Below, piece after piece: positions 35,739 to 45,410 of a stretch of DNA of 64,000 bases (position 1 is the stretch's first letter; each line of letters starts with the position of its first letter). Position numbers and translations under genes: made by a program. Origin of the DNA: Alphaproteobacteria bacterium (GTDB lineage: Bacteria; Pseudomonadota; Alphaproteobacteria; Rickettsiales; JABCZZ01); contig JABCZZ010000002.1 of assembly GCA_013289445.1 (NCBI GenBank), forward strand, positions 31,566-95,565, written 5' to 3'. Below the pieces are notes generated by a model. The model made no database searches, had not been told where the DNA came from, and was given only the letters and a program-made list of their open reading frames with translations.

Positions 35739-37223
35739 TTAATGTGTGATATACGCAAGCACGAAGACCGCCAGAGCCGCCCAGCCCAAGATAAGCCATT
35801 GGCGCTGCAGCCGTTGGCGGGCGGCTTCCATGGTCGACGTCGTCTCCGGATGCAGCTTGATTCCCCCGCCGCTGACGCGTGAGAGCACCATTTCGGCATC
35901 GCGCAGCAATCCGGGCAGGCCTTTGACCAATGCAATCGTCTCGCGTGCATGGTCTTTCAACTGCGCCGCAGCGCCCAGATTCTCACGCGCCCAGTCTTCA
36001 ATCAACGGCTCGGCCACCTGCCACATATTGACTTGCGGGTTGAGCATGCGCCCCACCCCTTCGGTGATCATCATGTTCTTCTGCAGCAGCAGAAGATGCG
36101 GCTGCACTTCCATTTCAAACGCCTCGGCGGTGGCAAACAGCTGGCCTAAAAGTTTTGCCACGGAAATCTCGTTGAGCCTACGGCCGATGATCGGCTTGGC
36201 AATCGCCATGAGCGCAAGGGCAAAATTCTCCACCGATTTATGCGCAGGCACGAGGCCTACGTCAAAATGCACCTTGGCAAGGCTGTAATAATCTTCCTTG
36301 AGGAAATCATGCAGGATCTGCGCGAGATACATACGCGTCTTTTTATCCAGGCGGCCCATGATGCCGAAATCCACCGCTGCAATCCAGCCGTTGGGTAACA
36401 CGAACAGATTGCCCGGATGCAGGTCGGCATGGAAAAACCCGTCGCGGAATACCTGCGTGAAAAAGCCCACCGCCGCCAGATCCACCAGCTTCGCCGGGTC
36501 ATGGCCCGCCCCGCGCAGCGCCGCCACGTCGCTGATGGGAATGCCACGAATGCGCTCAAGCGTGAGCACGCGTGCAGCGGTGTAATCCCAATAGACCTCC
36601 GGCACGTAAAATCCGGTGTCGTGCTTGAGATTATTTTTTAATTCCACCGCGGCGGAGGCCTCAAAGCGCAAATCGAGTTCGAAGCGGATCATCTCCTCGA
36701 ACGTTTTTACCACTTCCCTGAGTTTGAGACGATGCCATTCCGGTTTCCAGTACTGTGCGATGTCGGCAAGCCAGTAAAACAGGCGTATATCACGCGCGAA
36801 TGCTTCCTCAATATGCGGGCGCAGGATTTTCACCGCGACTTCGCGGCCATCTTTGAGCGTGGCAAAATGCACCTGCGCGATGGAAGCCGCTGCAGCCGCC
36901 TTGTTTTCAAATGTCGCAAAAATCTCATCCACCGGTTTGCCCAGCTGGCGCGCGATGATGCTTCTGGCCGTGCCCGCCGGAAAGGGCGGCAGCCTGTCTT
37001 GCAGGCCTGCAAGTTCGAGCGCGACGTCCTGGCCGATGAGATCGGCGCGCGTCGAGAACGCCTGCCCCAGCTTGATAAATGTCGGCCCCATCTGCTCGAG
37101 CGCGCGCGCGAGCCTTTTACCTTTGCCCGCATTCTCGCTGCTCCAGAAAAACAGCACGTCGTTGCGCGCGAGGATAATCGCGATGCGGATGAGACGCGCA
37201 CTATTTCTCAGGGAGCGCAGCAT
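35739..37223 (-). CDS. ubiB: UbiB-family atypical kinase/ATPase for ubiquinone synthesis
   Basis: A 494-aa ABC1/ADCK protein. The signature KLGQAFSTRADLIG (KxGQ motif), the Ala-rich loop AAAASIAQVHFA, catalytic-loop HADLHPGNLFV and VDFGIMGRLD are all present. One or two C-terminal membrane helices (LILGWAALAVFVLAYITH) anchor it. UbiB proteins support ubiquinone biosynthesis, probably as lipid-extracting ATPases. The ATG overlaps the ubiE stop by one base. Confidence 0.95.
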   Translation of the reverse strand: MLRSLRNSARLIRIAIILARNDVLFFWSSENAGKGKRLARALEQMGPTFIKLGQAFSTRADLIGQDVALELAGLQDRLPPFPAGTARSIIARQLGKPVDEIFATFENKAAAAASIAQVHFATLKDGREVAVKILRPHIEEAFARDIRLFYWLADIAQYWKPEWHRLKLREVVKTFEEMIRFELDLRFEASAAVELKNNLKHDTGFYVPEVYWDYTAARVLTLERIRGIPISDVAALRGAGHDPAKLVDLAAVGFFTQVFRDGFFHADLHPGNLFVLPNGWIAAVDFGIMGRLDKKTRMYLAQILHDFLKEDYYSLAKVHFDVGLVPAHKSVENFALALMAIAKPIIGRRLNEISVAKLLGQLFATAEAFEMEVQPHLLLLQKNMMITEGVGRMLNPQVNMWQVAEPLIEDWARENLGAAAQLKDHARETIALVKGLPGLLRDAEMVLSRVSGGGIKLHPETTSTMEAARQRLQRQWLILGWAALAVFVLAYITH

Positions 37224-37957
37224 CAGATTTTGTATCCCGAATGGATAGCCACGACACCGCCGCTCATATTGATGTGGCGCACCTGCTTGAACCCCGCCTT
37301 CTCAATCATCGCCGAGAATTTCTCCTGCGCAGGGAAGGTGCGGATCGACTCGACGAGATACTGATAAGGCGCGCCGTCACCCGCGATCCATTTGCCGAGC
37401 TTGGGAATGACGTTGAATGAATAACTGTCATACGCCCTGGCAAGCAATTCCATATTCACTTTGCTGAATTCAAGGCAGAGAAACCGGCCGCCCGGCGCCA
37501 GCACGCGGTGGGCTTCGGCCAAGGCTTTGTCGATATGCGTCACATTGCGGATGCCGAAAGCGATAGTGTAGAGATGATATCCATTATCCGGCAGCGGCAG
37601 CGACTCTGCATTGGCGCACAGCCATTCGACTTTCTGCAGTATGCCGCGATCATCGGCGCGTTTTCTGCCTTCGTTCAGCATGGCGTTGTTGATATCGCTG
37701 ATGGTCACATGCGCCGCGCCCGCTTTTAGCAACGCAAAGGCGATGTCGCCGGTGCCGCCCGCCACATCAAGGCAGCGCATGCTGTTGCGCACCGCCGCTT
37801 CGCTGATGAATGCGCGCTTCCACAGCCGGTGCAGCCCGAAACTCATCGCGTCGTTCATGAGGTCGTAGCGCGATGCCACCGCATCAAATACACCTTTGAC
37901 CAGCGACGTCTTTTCCTCCGCCTCTACCGTGCGGAAACCAAATTGTGCGCTGCTCAT
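37223..37957 (-). CDS. ubiE: Demethylmenaquinone/2-methoxy-benzoquinol methyltransferase
   Basis: A 244-aa SAM-dependent C-methyltransferase of ubiquinone synthesis. It has the family opening FGFRTVEAEEKTSLVKGVF, SAM motif LDVAGGTGDIAF, and the UbiE signatures YDLMNDAMSFGLHRLWKR and RVLAPGGRFLCLEFSKV. It overlaps the upstream dsbD-like gene by 4 bases and ubiB by 1 base, so all three are translationally coupled. Confidence 0.95.
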   Translation of the reverse strand: MSSAQFGFRTVEAEEKTSLVKGVFDAVASRYDLMNDAMSFGLHRLWKRAFISEAAVRNSMRCLDVAGGTGDIAFALLKAGAAHVTISDINNAMLNEGRKRADDRGILQKVEWLCANAESLPLPDNGYHLYTIAFGIRNVTHIDKALAEAHRVLAPGGRFLCLEFSKVNMELLARAYDSYSFNVIPKLGKWIAGDGAPYQYLVESIRTFPAQEKFSAMIEKAGFKQVRHINMSGGVVAIHSGYKI

Positions 37958-40011
37958 CGTATGGTGCTCAGTACGGTCGACTCGGTGAGAATCTGCGGCA
38001 GCACCACGGGCGTTCCGCCGTCCGCCGGATAGTACACGTAAATCGGCACGCCGCGGCGGCCGAACGATTCGAGATAACGGGTGATGTCCATGTCGCCATG
38101 CGTCCAGTCGGCAATCATATAGGTCACATGCTTTTCAGAAAATGCCTTGAGGATAACGGCGGAAGAAAGCGCCACCGTTTCATTGACCTTGCAGGTCAGG
38201 CACCAGTCGGCCGTCGCATCGACAAGCACCGCCTGGCCGCCTTTGCGCAATTCATCAAGCCGCGCGAATGAGAAATGCTCGGCGCGCTCATGCAGCGTGT
38301 TGCCCTGCTCCACCGACATCTGCGTGGCACCCGCCACCATCACTGCGCCGGCTACCGCCATCACCATCGCTATGCAACGCATCCAGGTGGAGTCGCGCCG
38401 CCACAGCCACATGCAGAATGTCACCAGCACCATGAACAGCAGCACGGCGCAGGCCGTATCCGCACCGGCTTCGCGCGCCAGCACCCACAGAAGCCAGACC
38501 ACGGTGAGATACATCGGGAAGGCAAGAAACTGCTTGAACGTATTCATCCATGCGCCGGGCTTAGGCAGCATGTTCATCAGTCGCGGAAAAAAGCTGATCA
38601 CCAGAAAGGGCGATGCAAGACCGAGCCCCAGCGAGGTGAACACCACGAGGATGATGGCGATGCCCTGCGTGAGCGCATAGCCGATCGCGGGCGCCATGAA
38701 CGGCGCAGTGCAAGGCGTGGCTACGAGCACCGCCAGCGCACCGGTGACGAAGCTGCCCACCGGACTGTCCTTGCCCGCTGCTGCGCCGCCGACATTGCCA
38801 AACAGCACCGGCAATTCGAAATAGCCCGAAAGATTAAGCCCGACCGCGAATAACAGAATGGCAAGCCCGGCGACAAATACCGGCGATTGCATCTGGTAGC
38901 CCCAGCCGATGGCCTGTCCGCTGGTTTCAATGGCAATCAATATGCCGGCCAGTGCCAGAAAACTGAGCACCACGCCTGCGGTATAGGCCAGGCCCTGTGC
39001 GCGCACGATTTCCGGATGCTGTGCGGATTTCTTGGCAATCGCCAGCGCCTTGAGTGAAAGAATGGGAAACACGCAGGGCATGAAATTAAGAATAAGCCCG
39101 CCCAGGAAAGCAAACACCATGGTCAGCGGCAAATCGCTGAGATTGCCTGCATTCGCCATGTGCTGCCCGCTGGCTGCCGCCGCGCTGGCCCCTGTCTGCA
39201 GCTGCACTTCGTAATCGATGCGTGAACTGTCGTTGAGGAAAAGCGAGATGAGCCCCATCGTCGAGGGCGGAAATTTGGCGTTGCCGCGATGGATGGCAAA
39301 GGCAATACCATCCGGCTTGATTTTAGTCAGCTGCTCGGCGGCATTGGCAATGACGCCATCACTGGCCGGAAAAAACAGCGCGGTCTTGGTTTTGGCATAG
39401 GGCAGATCACCGCCATCGAGCGTGAAATGCACTTCGCCGTTTGATTCCTCATAATGTACAGGACGCGCAAGCGGCTTGGGCAGTTTTTCCGCAAGACTTT
39501 TCACCAGATCCGCATCCGCGCTGGGCGCCACGGCCGGGTCCATCGTCGCGGGCAGCGGCAGCGAAAGATCGCCCGATTCAGGGATGCAGATATCCTTGCA
39601 CACCAGCCAGTTTGCCTTAAGCGCAAGGATGGCGGTGGTCTTGTCGCTGAGCACCGGCGGCGGCGTGATGGCGACCAGATAATAGGCATCATTGCTGTAC
39701 GCATAATCGACCAGCGGGCCGACCGCCTCACGATCCGGCGCCAGGTATTGAATCTCCCCGGCCACAAAGCCGTTAGGCAGCGTCCATGTCAATATCGGCG
39801 ACGTGCCTGAATCACCGGGATTCTTCCAGTAGGTGTGCCAGCCCGGCTGCATCTTGATATGCAGTACCGTCCAGAATTTCTGCCCGGCATGGATGGCGCG
39901 CACATCGGCAATCAGCGATGTCTCGGTGCGCTCCGTGCTCACCATGTTGGCTTGTGCACCGCCGGCAAACGCCAGAAATGAAATCAGCAGTGAACCGATG
40001 AGAAAACGCAT
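37954..40011 (-). CDS. DsbD/ScsB-family thiol:disulfide interchange protein
   Basis: A 685-aa membrane protein: signal peptide, N-terminal periplasmic DsbD-alpha-like domain (about 25-270; Cys pair in LVCKDICIPES), eight-helix DsbD-beta core (about 290-560; FNFMPCVFPILSLK and VATPCTAPFMAPAIGYAL hold the membrane Cys), and a C-terminal thioredoxin domain with ADWCLTCK. It passes electrons from cytoplasmic thioredoxin to periplasmic substrates. The large N-terminal domain fits the ScsB/DsbD-like group rather than the short CcdA. It is coupled to ubiE downstream and lies 8 bases after yceI. Confidence 0.92.
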   Translation of the reverse strand: MRFLIGSLLISFLAFAGGAQANMVSTERTETSLIADVRAIHAGQKFWTVLHIKMQPGWHTYWKNPGDSGTSPILTWTLPNGFVAGEIQYLAPDREAVGPLVDYAYSNDAYYLVAITPPPVLSDKTTAILALKANWLVCKDICIPESGDLSLPLPATMDPAVAPSADADLVKSLAEKLPKPLARPVHYEESNGEVHFTLDGGDLPYAKTKTALFFPASDGVIANAAEQLTKIKPDGIAFAIHRGNAKFPPSTMGLISLFLNDSSRIDYEVQLQTGASAAAASGQHMANAGNLSDLPLTMVFAFLGGLILNFMPCVFPILSLKALAIAKKSAQHPEIVRAQGLAYTAGVVLSFLALAGILIAIETSGQAIGWGYQMQSPVFVAGLAILLFAVGLNLSGYFELPVLFGNVGGAAAGKDSPVGSFVTGALAVLVATPCTAPFMAPAIGYALTQGIAIILVVFTSLGLGLASPFLVISFFPRLMNMLPKPGAWMNTFKQFLAFPMYLTVVWLLWVLAREAGADTACAVLLFMVLVTFCMWLWRRDSTWMRCIAMVMAVAGAVMVAGATQMSVEQGNTLHERAEHFSFARLDELRKGGQAVLVDATADWCLTCKVNETVALSSAVILKAFSEKHVTYMIADWTHGDMDITRYLESFGRRGVPIYVYYPADGGTPVVLPQILTESTVLSTIR

Positions 40012-40019
40012 GCTACACC

Positions 40020-40634
40020 TCAGTGGAAAATTTTACCGTTATCGGCCGCATTCCTGCTGCCTTCGACTTCAATATGGATGGCTACCTCGTCACCCACATC
40101 CTTGGCAAAGGCAGTCATGCCGAAATCCGAACGCTTGATTACGCCGTCCGCCGAAAAGCCGCAGACATAACTTGAGCCAGCACCCGAGGCATGACCAAAC
40201 GGATCGATGCCCGAGCGATTATACGTCACATGCAACGTCAGCGGCCGGGTGACGCCCAGCAGAGTGAAATCGCCGGTGATGTCGCCGGTTTTTGCACTGG
40301 TTGCGACGATCTTCGTGCTCTTGAAACGCATGGTGGGGAATTTTTCGGTATTGAGGAACCAGCTTCCCGCCAGCGCCTTATCGAGCTCTGGGATACTGGT
40401 ATCGATGCCGGCGGAATTCAGCGTCACATCCAGCGTGCTTTTTTCGGGTTCTTTTTCATCAAACGTGAAAAACCCGTCAAACGATTTGATGCGCCCGATG
40501 GTGTGGGAAAATCCTTCGTGGCTCACCGAAAACATGACATGGGTGTGTTTCTTATCGATGTCGTAATGCTCGGGCCAGGCAAATGCCGGAGCGGCCAGCA
40601 CAAACGGCAGAAGCGAAAGAATAATTCTACGCAT
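40020..40634 (-). CDS. yceI: YceI-family periplasmic lipocalin-like protein
   Basis: A 204-aa protein with a signal peptide (IILSLLPFVLAAPAFA) and a YceI beta-barrel: HYDIDKKHTHVMFSVSHEGFSHTIGRIKSFDG opens the domain, SWFLNTEKFPTMRFKST and GDFTLLGVTRPLTLHV follow. YceI proteins bind polyisoprenoid lipids, and several are near quinone or respiratory genes; here ubiE and ubiB follow in the same direction, suggesting a quinone-like ligand. Confidence 0.92.
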   Translation of the reverse strand: MRRIILSLLPFVLAAPAFAWPEHYDIDKKHTHVMFSVSHEGFSHTIGRIKSFDGFFTFDEKEPEKSTLDVTLNSAGIDTSIPELDKALAGSWFLNTEKFPTMRFKSTKIVATSAKTGDITGDFTLLGVTRPLTLHVTYNRSGIDPFGHASGAGSSYVCGFSADGVIKRSDFGMTAFAKDVGDEVAIHIEVEGSRNAADNGKIFH

Positions 40635-40696
40635 GAAGAAGGGCCCTCTTTGAGAACCCGGAATCTAGCCTAGTTCAAGGCAAGTGAGAAGGGGTT

Positions 40697-41251
40697 TTAT
40701 GCGGGTTTAAGCGCCGAAGCCATCTTGATAAAATCGCTCACCAGCGCAACAAGCTCATCGTTCAGTTTGGCATCCTTCAGCGCATGGCCGTCAAACATCT
40801 CCAGCGCACGCGACAGCGTGAACAGCCGCGGGAACACAAAGGCGCCGAGCGCCTGCAGCGGCACTTTAAGATGGATGAGCCCTTGCGCCCCGCCCCTGAG
40901 CGACGGCGACGCGGAGAGCAGCAATACCGTTTTGCCGAAAAGCGGGTTAGGCGTGGCAGTCGAGGCCCAGTCGATGATGTTCTTAAGCGATCCGGGGAAC
41001 GACCAGTTATATTCCGGCGAGGCGATGATGATTCCGTTTACGGCCGCGAGCTTGGAGACGAAAAGCTTCGCCGCTTCTGGCATCGGTTGATCGTGATAGG
41101 TCTCATCATCATACAGCGGCATATCCAGCGATGCATATTCGCAGAAATCAATTTTCGCGCCCTGCCTGGCCGCAAGATCCGCTGCCAGCTTTGCCAGCTT
41201 GCGGTTGACCGAGGCCTTGCGATGTGATGCGGCAAACACGAGTAGTTTCAC
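40697..41251 (-). CDS. NADPH-dependent FMN reductase (flavodoxin-like)
   Basis: A 184-aa flavodoxin-fold reductase. FAASHRKASVNRKLA binds the FMN phosphate, and ASPEYNWSFPGSLKNIIDWAS is the family signature; ASPSLRGGAQG follows. Relatives (YieF/ChrR, azoreductases) reduce quinones, chromate or flavins. It overlaps the rdgB stop by 4 bases, so it belongs to the rph-rdgB unit. Confidence 0.9.
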   Translation of the reverse strand: MKLLVFAASHRKASVNRKLAKLAADLAARQGAKIDFCEYASLDMPLYDDETYHDQPMPEAAKLFVSKLAAVNGIIIASPEYNWSFPGSLKNIIDWASTATPNPLFGKTVLLLSASPSLRGGAQGLIHLKVPLQALGAFVFPRLFTLSRALEMFDGHALKDAKLNDELVALVSDFIKMASALKPA

Positions 41252-41856
41252 AATACTTTGCCTTCCCTGCCATTGCGCACATATTCCATGAATTTCTCAA
41301 ACGCGCGCGTGCGGTGACTGATAGCGTATTTTGCTGCGGGCTCCATCTGCGCGAACGTCTCCTGATGACCTTCGGGAACAAAAATCGGATCGTAACCGAA
41401 ACCTTTTGTGCCCCGCGCCGGAAATACAAGACGTCCGTGCACAATGCCTTCAAAGGTTTTGGTATATCCTTCGGAATCGGTTAAGGACAGCACCGAGATA
41501 AAATAGGCGGGCTGGCCACTGGCTTCAATGTTTTTCGCTTCGCATTCCTGTTCGATGCGCGCAAACGCTGTGCTAAAATCGCGCCCGCCGGCCCAGCGCG
41601 CCGAATAAATGCCGGGCGCTCCGTCAAGACCAGCCACGCAGAGGCCCGAATCATCGGCAAGGCTGCTATGGCCTGAGAGTCGCTGTGCGCTTTGCGACTT
41701 TATCATCGCGTTTTCCTCAAAGGTGGCGCCCGTTTCTTCGGGTTCGGGCAGCTTGAGCGCGCCGGCGGAGAGCACGGTGATGCTCATCGGCGCCAGAAGC
41801 GCGCGTATCTCTCTCACCTTGCCTTCATTGTGGCTTGCGATCACCAGCGGGCTCAT
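41248..41856 (-). CDS. rdgB: XTP/dITP diphosphatase
   Basis: A 202-aa Ham1-family pyrophosphatase that removes dITP, XTP and related non-canonical nucleotides. The conserved opening [52 protein letters not shown], and [21 protein letters not shown] are present. It overlaps rph by 4 bases, the common alphaproteobacterial rph-rdgB pairing. Confidence 0.95.
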   Translation of the reverse strand: MSPLVIASHNEGKVREIRALLAPMSITVLSAGALKLPEPEETGATFEENAMIKSQSAQRLSGHSSLADDSGLCVAGLDGAPGIYSARWAGGRDFSTAFARIEQECEAKNIEASGQPAYFISVLSLTDSEGYTKTFEGIVHGRLVFPARGTKGFGYDPIFVPEGHQETFAQMEPAAKYAISHRTRAFEKFMEYVRNGREGKVL

Positions 41857-42575
41857 GCAATTCCCAATGCCGTTTTTTGTAATTGCGTCAGCTCGGCAAT
41901 GCCTTTTTTTGCCAACACCAGCAGTGTGTGGAACTCTTCCTCGCTGAACGGTTTTTCTTCGGCCGTGCTCTGAATTTCCACGAGATTGCCTTCGCCGGTG
42001 AGCACGAAATTGGCATCCACCTGCGCCGCGCTGTCTTCGGTGTATTCAAGATCGAGCACCGGCGTGCCATCGACAATGCCGCAGGAAATCGCCGCCACCG
42101 AAGCAGTAAGCGGAATGGTTTTGATCTTGGCTTCACGCCTGAGCTTGAATAACGCCTGATACAGCGCCACGTAACCGCCGGTGATAGCTGCAGTGCGCGT
42201 GCCGCCATCGGCTTCGATCACATCGCAGTCGATCGTGATCTGCTGTTCGCCGAGCGCTGCCAGATCCGTCACTGAACGCAGCGAGCGGCCGATGAGACGT
42301 TGGATCTCCTGCGTGCGGCCGGACTGTTTGCCCTTCGCCGCTTCGCGCGGGCTGCGCGTATGCGTGGCGCGCGGCAACATGCCGTATTCCGCTGTCACCC
42401 AGCCCTTGCCGGTATTGCGCAGGAAATGCGGCACGCTGGAGTCGAGCGAGGCGGTGCACAGTACCTTGGTGGCGCCAAATTCCACAAGGCAGGAACCTTC
42501 GGCGTAGCGGCTGATACCGGGCGTGAGGGTGATTTTGCGCAGGGCGTCGGGTCGGCGGCCTAGGGGACGTGGCAT
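41853..42575 (-). CDS. rph: Ribonuclease PH
   Basis: A 240-aa phosphorolytic 3'-5' exoribonuclease that trims tRNA 3' ends. [54 protein letters not shown] and [18 protein letters not shown] are the RNase PH signatures; phosphate-binding Arg residues are intact. gagg precedes the ATG. It is divergent from grpE across 169 bases. Confidence 0.96.
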   Translation of the reverse strand: MPRPLGRRPDALRKITLTPGISRYAEGSCLVEFGATKVLCTASLDSSVPHFLRNTGKGWVTAEYGMLPRATHTRSPREAAKGKQSGRTQEIQRLIGRSLRSVTDLAALGEQQITIDCDVIEADGGTRTAAITGGYVALYQALFKLRREAKIKTIPLTASVAAISCGIVDGTPVLDLEYTEDSAAQVDANFVLTGEGNLVEIQSTAEEKPFSEEEFHTLLVLAKKGIAELTQLQKTALGIA

Positions 42576-42683
42576 AGAACCTCGTAAAGTAATGAGGCCA
42601 CCTCTTCACATATTTCGCCACCCTGCGCAAGAAATTTGCCAAGAAAATTTGATTTATTGCGCCTGCAACGTATAATGCGGCAC

Positions 42684-42711
42684 CTTGAAATTCCGACGCG
42701 ACGCACTATCT
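42684..42711 (+). promoter_or_regulatory. RpoH-type heat-shock promoter of grpE
   Basis: CTTG (42684-42687, in CCTTGAAA), 17 bases, then ACTATCT (42705-42711) fits the alphaproteobacterial RpoH consensus CTTG-N17-CYTATNT except for one base. It lies 33 bases upstream of the grpE ATG, as expected for a heat-shock chaperone gene. Confidence 0.55.
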
Positions 42712-42744
42712 AATAATACGCAATAATAACAACGCATTGAATAT

Positions 42745-43359
42745 ATGACGGATACGCCTCCCAAGAACGACACCTCTGACGAACCCGTGCTGGCTGAGAG
42801 CGCATCGCAGGAAGCAATCGCGCCAACGCAGGCAGACGAACTGGTCTTGCTCGCCGAGCAGGTTAAAAAGCAGGAGGAGGAAATCGCGCGCCTGAAAGAT
42901 CAGTATCTGCGCGCTGTCGCCGAAACCGAAAATGTACGCACGCGTGCACGCCGCGACATTGAAGATACCGGCAAATATGCCGCCACCAAATTCGCGCGCG
43001 ACATGGTCGGCCTTATCGAGAATCTCGGTCGTGCTTCGCAGAGCGTCACCGCTGAAGCGCGTGCGGGCAATCCCATCATCAAACAGGTGGGCGATGGCAT
43101 CGACATGACGATGCAGGAATTGCTGAGCATGTTCGAGCGTCACGGCATCAAGCGCGTAAGCCCGCTGGGTGAAAAATTCGATCATAATTTCCATCAGGCG
43201 GTGGCACAGGTGCCGACTGCCGATGCTGCGCCCGGCACCGTGGTGCAGGTCTTGCAGGCCGGCTATATTCTGCATGACCGCCTGCTGCGCCCTGCCATGG
43301 TCAATGTTGCCATTGAAGCCAAATCCGGCGAAGCTGCACCGATGGATAAAAGCGCATGA
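42745..43359 (+). CDS. grpE: Nucleotide exchange factor GrpE
   Basis: A 204-aa DnaK cochaperone. An acidic N-terminal tail and long coiled coil (about 35-90; EQVKKQEEEIARLKDQYLRAVAETENVR) are followed by the beta-domain signature FDHNFHQAVAQV and VVQVLQAGYILHDRLLRPAMV. No clear ribosome site is seen. dnaK and dnaJ are not in the window. It overlaps ftsX by 4 bases (ATGA). Confidence 0.96.
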   Translation: MTDTPPKNDTSDEPVLAESASQEAIAPTQADELVLLAEQVKKQEEEIARLKDQYLRAVAETENVRTRARRDIEDTGKYAATKFARDMVGLIENLGRASQSVTAEARAGNPIIKQVGDGIDMTMQELLSMFERHGIKRVSPLGEKFDHNFHQAVAQVPTADAAPGTVVQVLQAGYILHDRLLRPAMVNVAIEAKSGEAAPMDKSA

Positions 43360-44267
43360 GCGTATTTACCCGCATACGACGCCTGTGGCTGCTAGAGCAT
43401 TTTCGCCCCGACATTCCATTGTCGCGCGACGAAGCCAGCCGCTTCCTGCCCTGGATCATCGCTCTCATGGTGTATCTTGCCGCACTCACGCTGACGGGCA
43501 GCTTCACGCTGCACCACACGGTCATGGCAGGGCACAACGCGCAGGTCGCGTCCTTCTCGGTCGATCTTCCGCATATGAACGACAAAGCCTCAGAAACCGC
43601 GCAGAAGGCGCTCACCCTTATGCAAAACACGCAGGGCGTTGCCGAGGCGACGCTGGTGAGCGCCGGGCATATCAAGGAAATGGTCGAGCCGTGGCTGGGC
43701 AAAAGCGGGGCGCTTGAAACCCTTCCGCTGCCCATGATCATTGAAGCCAAGATTGCGCCGGGCGCAGCGGTGGATTTCACCGAGCTTAAAATGAAACTGG
43801 GCGTGCTCGCTCCCGGCTCCGACATCGATGATCATAAATTATGGATCGCACAGTTTTCGGGCTTCGTGCATCTGGTGCAATGGGTACTGCTCGCCATCGC
43901 CCTTTTCATTATCGCCGCCACTGCTGCCGTGGTCATATTCGCCTGCAAGACTTCGCTTAAGATCCATAAAGGCACGGTGAGCCTGCTGCACCGCCTGGGC
44001 GCATTTGACAGCTATATCGCCAAACAGTTCCAGCAGCATGCTGCATTGCTCGCACTCAAAGGGGCATTTGTCGGCAGCGGTTTTGCGGCGGGCACGTTGC
44101 TTATCCTGCATCTGATGGCGCGCCATATCGACTCGCCGCTTTTCCCCTCGATTGCGCTTACGCTTCAGCACTGGGGCATTCTGTTCGCCCTCCCGCTGCT
44201 CATGAGCGCACTTGCGCTCGTCAGCGCGCGTAGCTCCGTCTTGGCCACGCTTAAAAAAATGCCATGA
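43356..44267 (+). CDS. ftsX: Cell division protein FtsX
   Basis: A 303-aa membrane protein with four helices: one after the N-terminus (WIIALMVYLAALTLTGSF), a periplasmic domain (about 60-165), then three helices with the cytoplasmic segment HKGTVSLLHRLGAFDSYIAKQFQ typical of FtsX. With FtsE it controls peptidoglycan hydrolases at the septum. It is unusual that ftsE is not upstream but lies 2 kb away on the opposite strand (46194-46907). Confidence 0.88.
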   Translation: MSVFTRIRRLWLLEHFRPDIPLSRDEASRFLPWIIALMVYLAALTLTGSFTLHHTVMAGHNAQVASFSVDLPHMNDKASETAQKALTLMQNTQGVAEATLVSAGHIKEMVEPWLGKSGALETLPLPMIIEAKIAPGAAVDFTELKMKLGVLAPGSDIDDHKLWIAQFSGFVHLVQWVLLAIALFIIAATAAVVIFACKTSLKIHKGTVSLLHRLGAFDSYIAKQFQQHAALLALKGAFVGSGFAAGTLLILHLMARHIDSPLFPSIALTLQHWGILFALPLLMSALALVSARSSVLATLKKMP

Positions 44268-44806
44268 CACTGGTCCTCATTGACCGCGACGGCGTCATCA
44301 ACAAGGAAATTCCCGGCTACGTCAAAAACGTGAGCGAATTAAAAATCTATCCGCAGGCGCTTGAAGCCTTTGCATTGCTCAGAAAACATGGCTTCACCTG
44401 CGTGGTGGTCACCAACCAGTCAGTGGTAGGGCGCAGCATTATCAGCGAAAGCGATCTCGCCGCTATCCATCTTTTCATGTGCGAGGAAATCCGCATGAAA
44501 GGCGGGCGTGTAGACGATATTTTCACTTGCACCGACACACCGGAGCGCGCCACTTACCGGCGCAAACCCAAGCCCGGCATGCTTATCGAGGCGATGGAAA
44601 AATTCAAAACAACGCCAGAGGACACGTATTTCATCGGCGATGCGCTGACGGATATGGAAGCTGCGCTTGCCGCAGGCTGCGGGCGCTATCTCGTCATGAC
44701 CGGCAAAGGCGAGGCATCGGCGCGTGCCCTGTCCGCTCACCTGGAACCGGTGGTGCGCGCAAAGGATCTGCTCGATGCCGCGCGCAAAATTGCGGAGCGT
44801 AAATGA
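44264..44806 (+). CDS. gmhB: D-glycero-beta-D-manno-heptose-1,7-bisphosphate 7-phosphatase-like HAD enzyme
   Basis: A 180-aa HAD-IIIA phosphatase. The nucleophile/acid motif is LIDRDGVINKE, motif II is VVTNQS, motif III Lys lies in RRKPKPGML, and motif IV is FIGDALTDMEAA. Heptose-bisphosphate phosphatases usually bind zinc through a Cys/His loop; here only Cys in FTCTDTPERATYRR is left, so the loop is reduced and the histidinol-phosphatase relatives remain possible. It overlaps ftsX by 4 bases. Confidence 0.8.
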   Translation: MTLVLIDRDGVINKEIPGYVKNVSELKIYPQALEAFALLRKHGFTCVVVTNQSVVGRSIISESDLAAIHLFMCEEIRMKGGRVDDIFTCTDTPERATYRRKPKPGMLIEAMEKFKTTPEDTYFIGDALTDMEAALAAGCGRYLVMTGKGEASARALSAHLEPVVRAKDLLDAARKIAERK

Positions 44807-44807
44807 T

Positions 44808-45410
44808 ATGGGACGCGCCTTAATTACATTGTTGCGTTTTCTTGTGCTGCTTGCCCTTCTTTGGGCAATCGGGCTTGGCTGGTTCGTGATACAGATTCCC
44901 ATGCAGCCATCAGACAATACGGAACATACCGACGCCATCGTTGTGCTCACTGGCGGCGCATTGCGGCTGGAACACGGCTTTGAGCTGCTGGCGGCGCAGC
45001 GTGCGGACAGGATGTTCATCTCCGGCGTGGAAGACGGTGTAAGCCTGCCCTCGCTGCTCAAGAAAAAAGAATATCATGCGTTTGAAGACCGCATCAACGC
45101 CGCCAGCATCACGCTGGGCTATAAGGCGCGCAGCACGCTGGGCAATGCCGAAGAAACCGCCGAATGGATCGCGCGCGAGCATATTAAAAGCATCCGCCTC
45201 GTCACGGGCAACTACCATATCCCACGTAGCGTCTTCGAGCTGCACCAGACGGTGCCGGATCTGATCATCGTCGCCGATCCGGTATTTCCGGGCCATTTCG
45301 AGCATAACGGCTGGTGGCGCTCCGGCGACAGCGTGCGCCTCGTGCTGCTTGAATATCATAAGTATGTGGCGAGCGTGATAGGCCACAGGCTGCTGGCATT
45401 CACATGGTAA
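44808..45410 (+). CDS. YdcF/SanA-family (DUF218) membrane-anchored protein
   Basis: A 200-aa protein with an N-terminal membrane helix (LLRFLVLLALLWAIGLGWFV) and a DUF218 domain: DAIVVLTGGALRLEHGFELL, SGVEDG, the NAEETAEWI helix and LVTGNYHIPRSVFEL. The family includes ElyC and SanA, linked to envelope integrity. The start at 44808 follows the gmhB stop by one base. The next gene, plsC, overlaps its end by 7 bases. Confidence 0.88.
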   Translation: MGRALITLLRFLVLLALLWAIGLGWFVIQIPMQPSDNTEHTDAIVVLTGGALRLEHGFELLAAQRADRMFISGVEDGVSLPSLLKKKEYHAFEDRINAASITLGYKARSTLGNAEETAEWIAREHIKSIRLVTGNYHIPRSVFELHQTVPDLIIVADPVFPGHFEHNGWWRSGDSVRLVLLEYHKYVASVIGHRLLAFTW

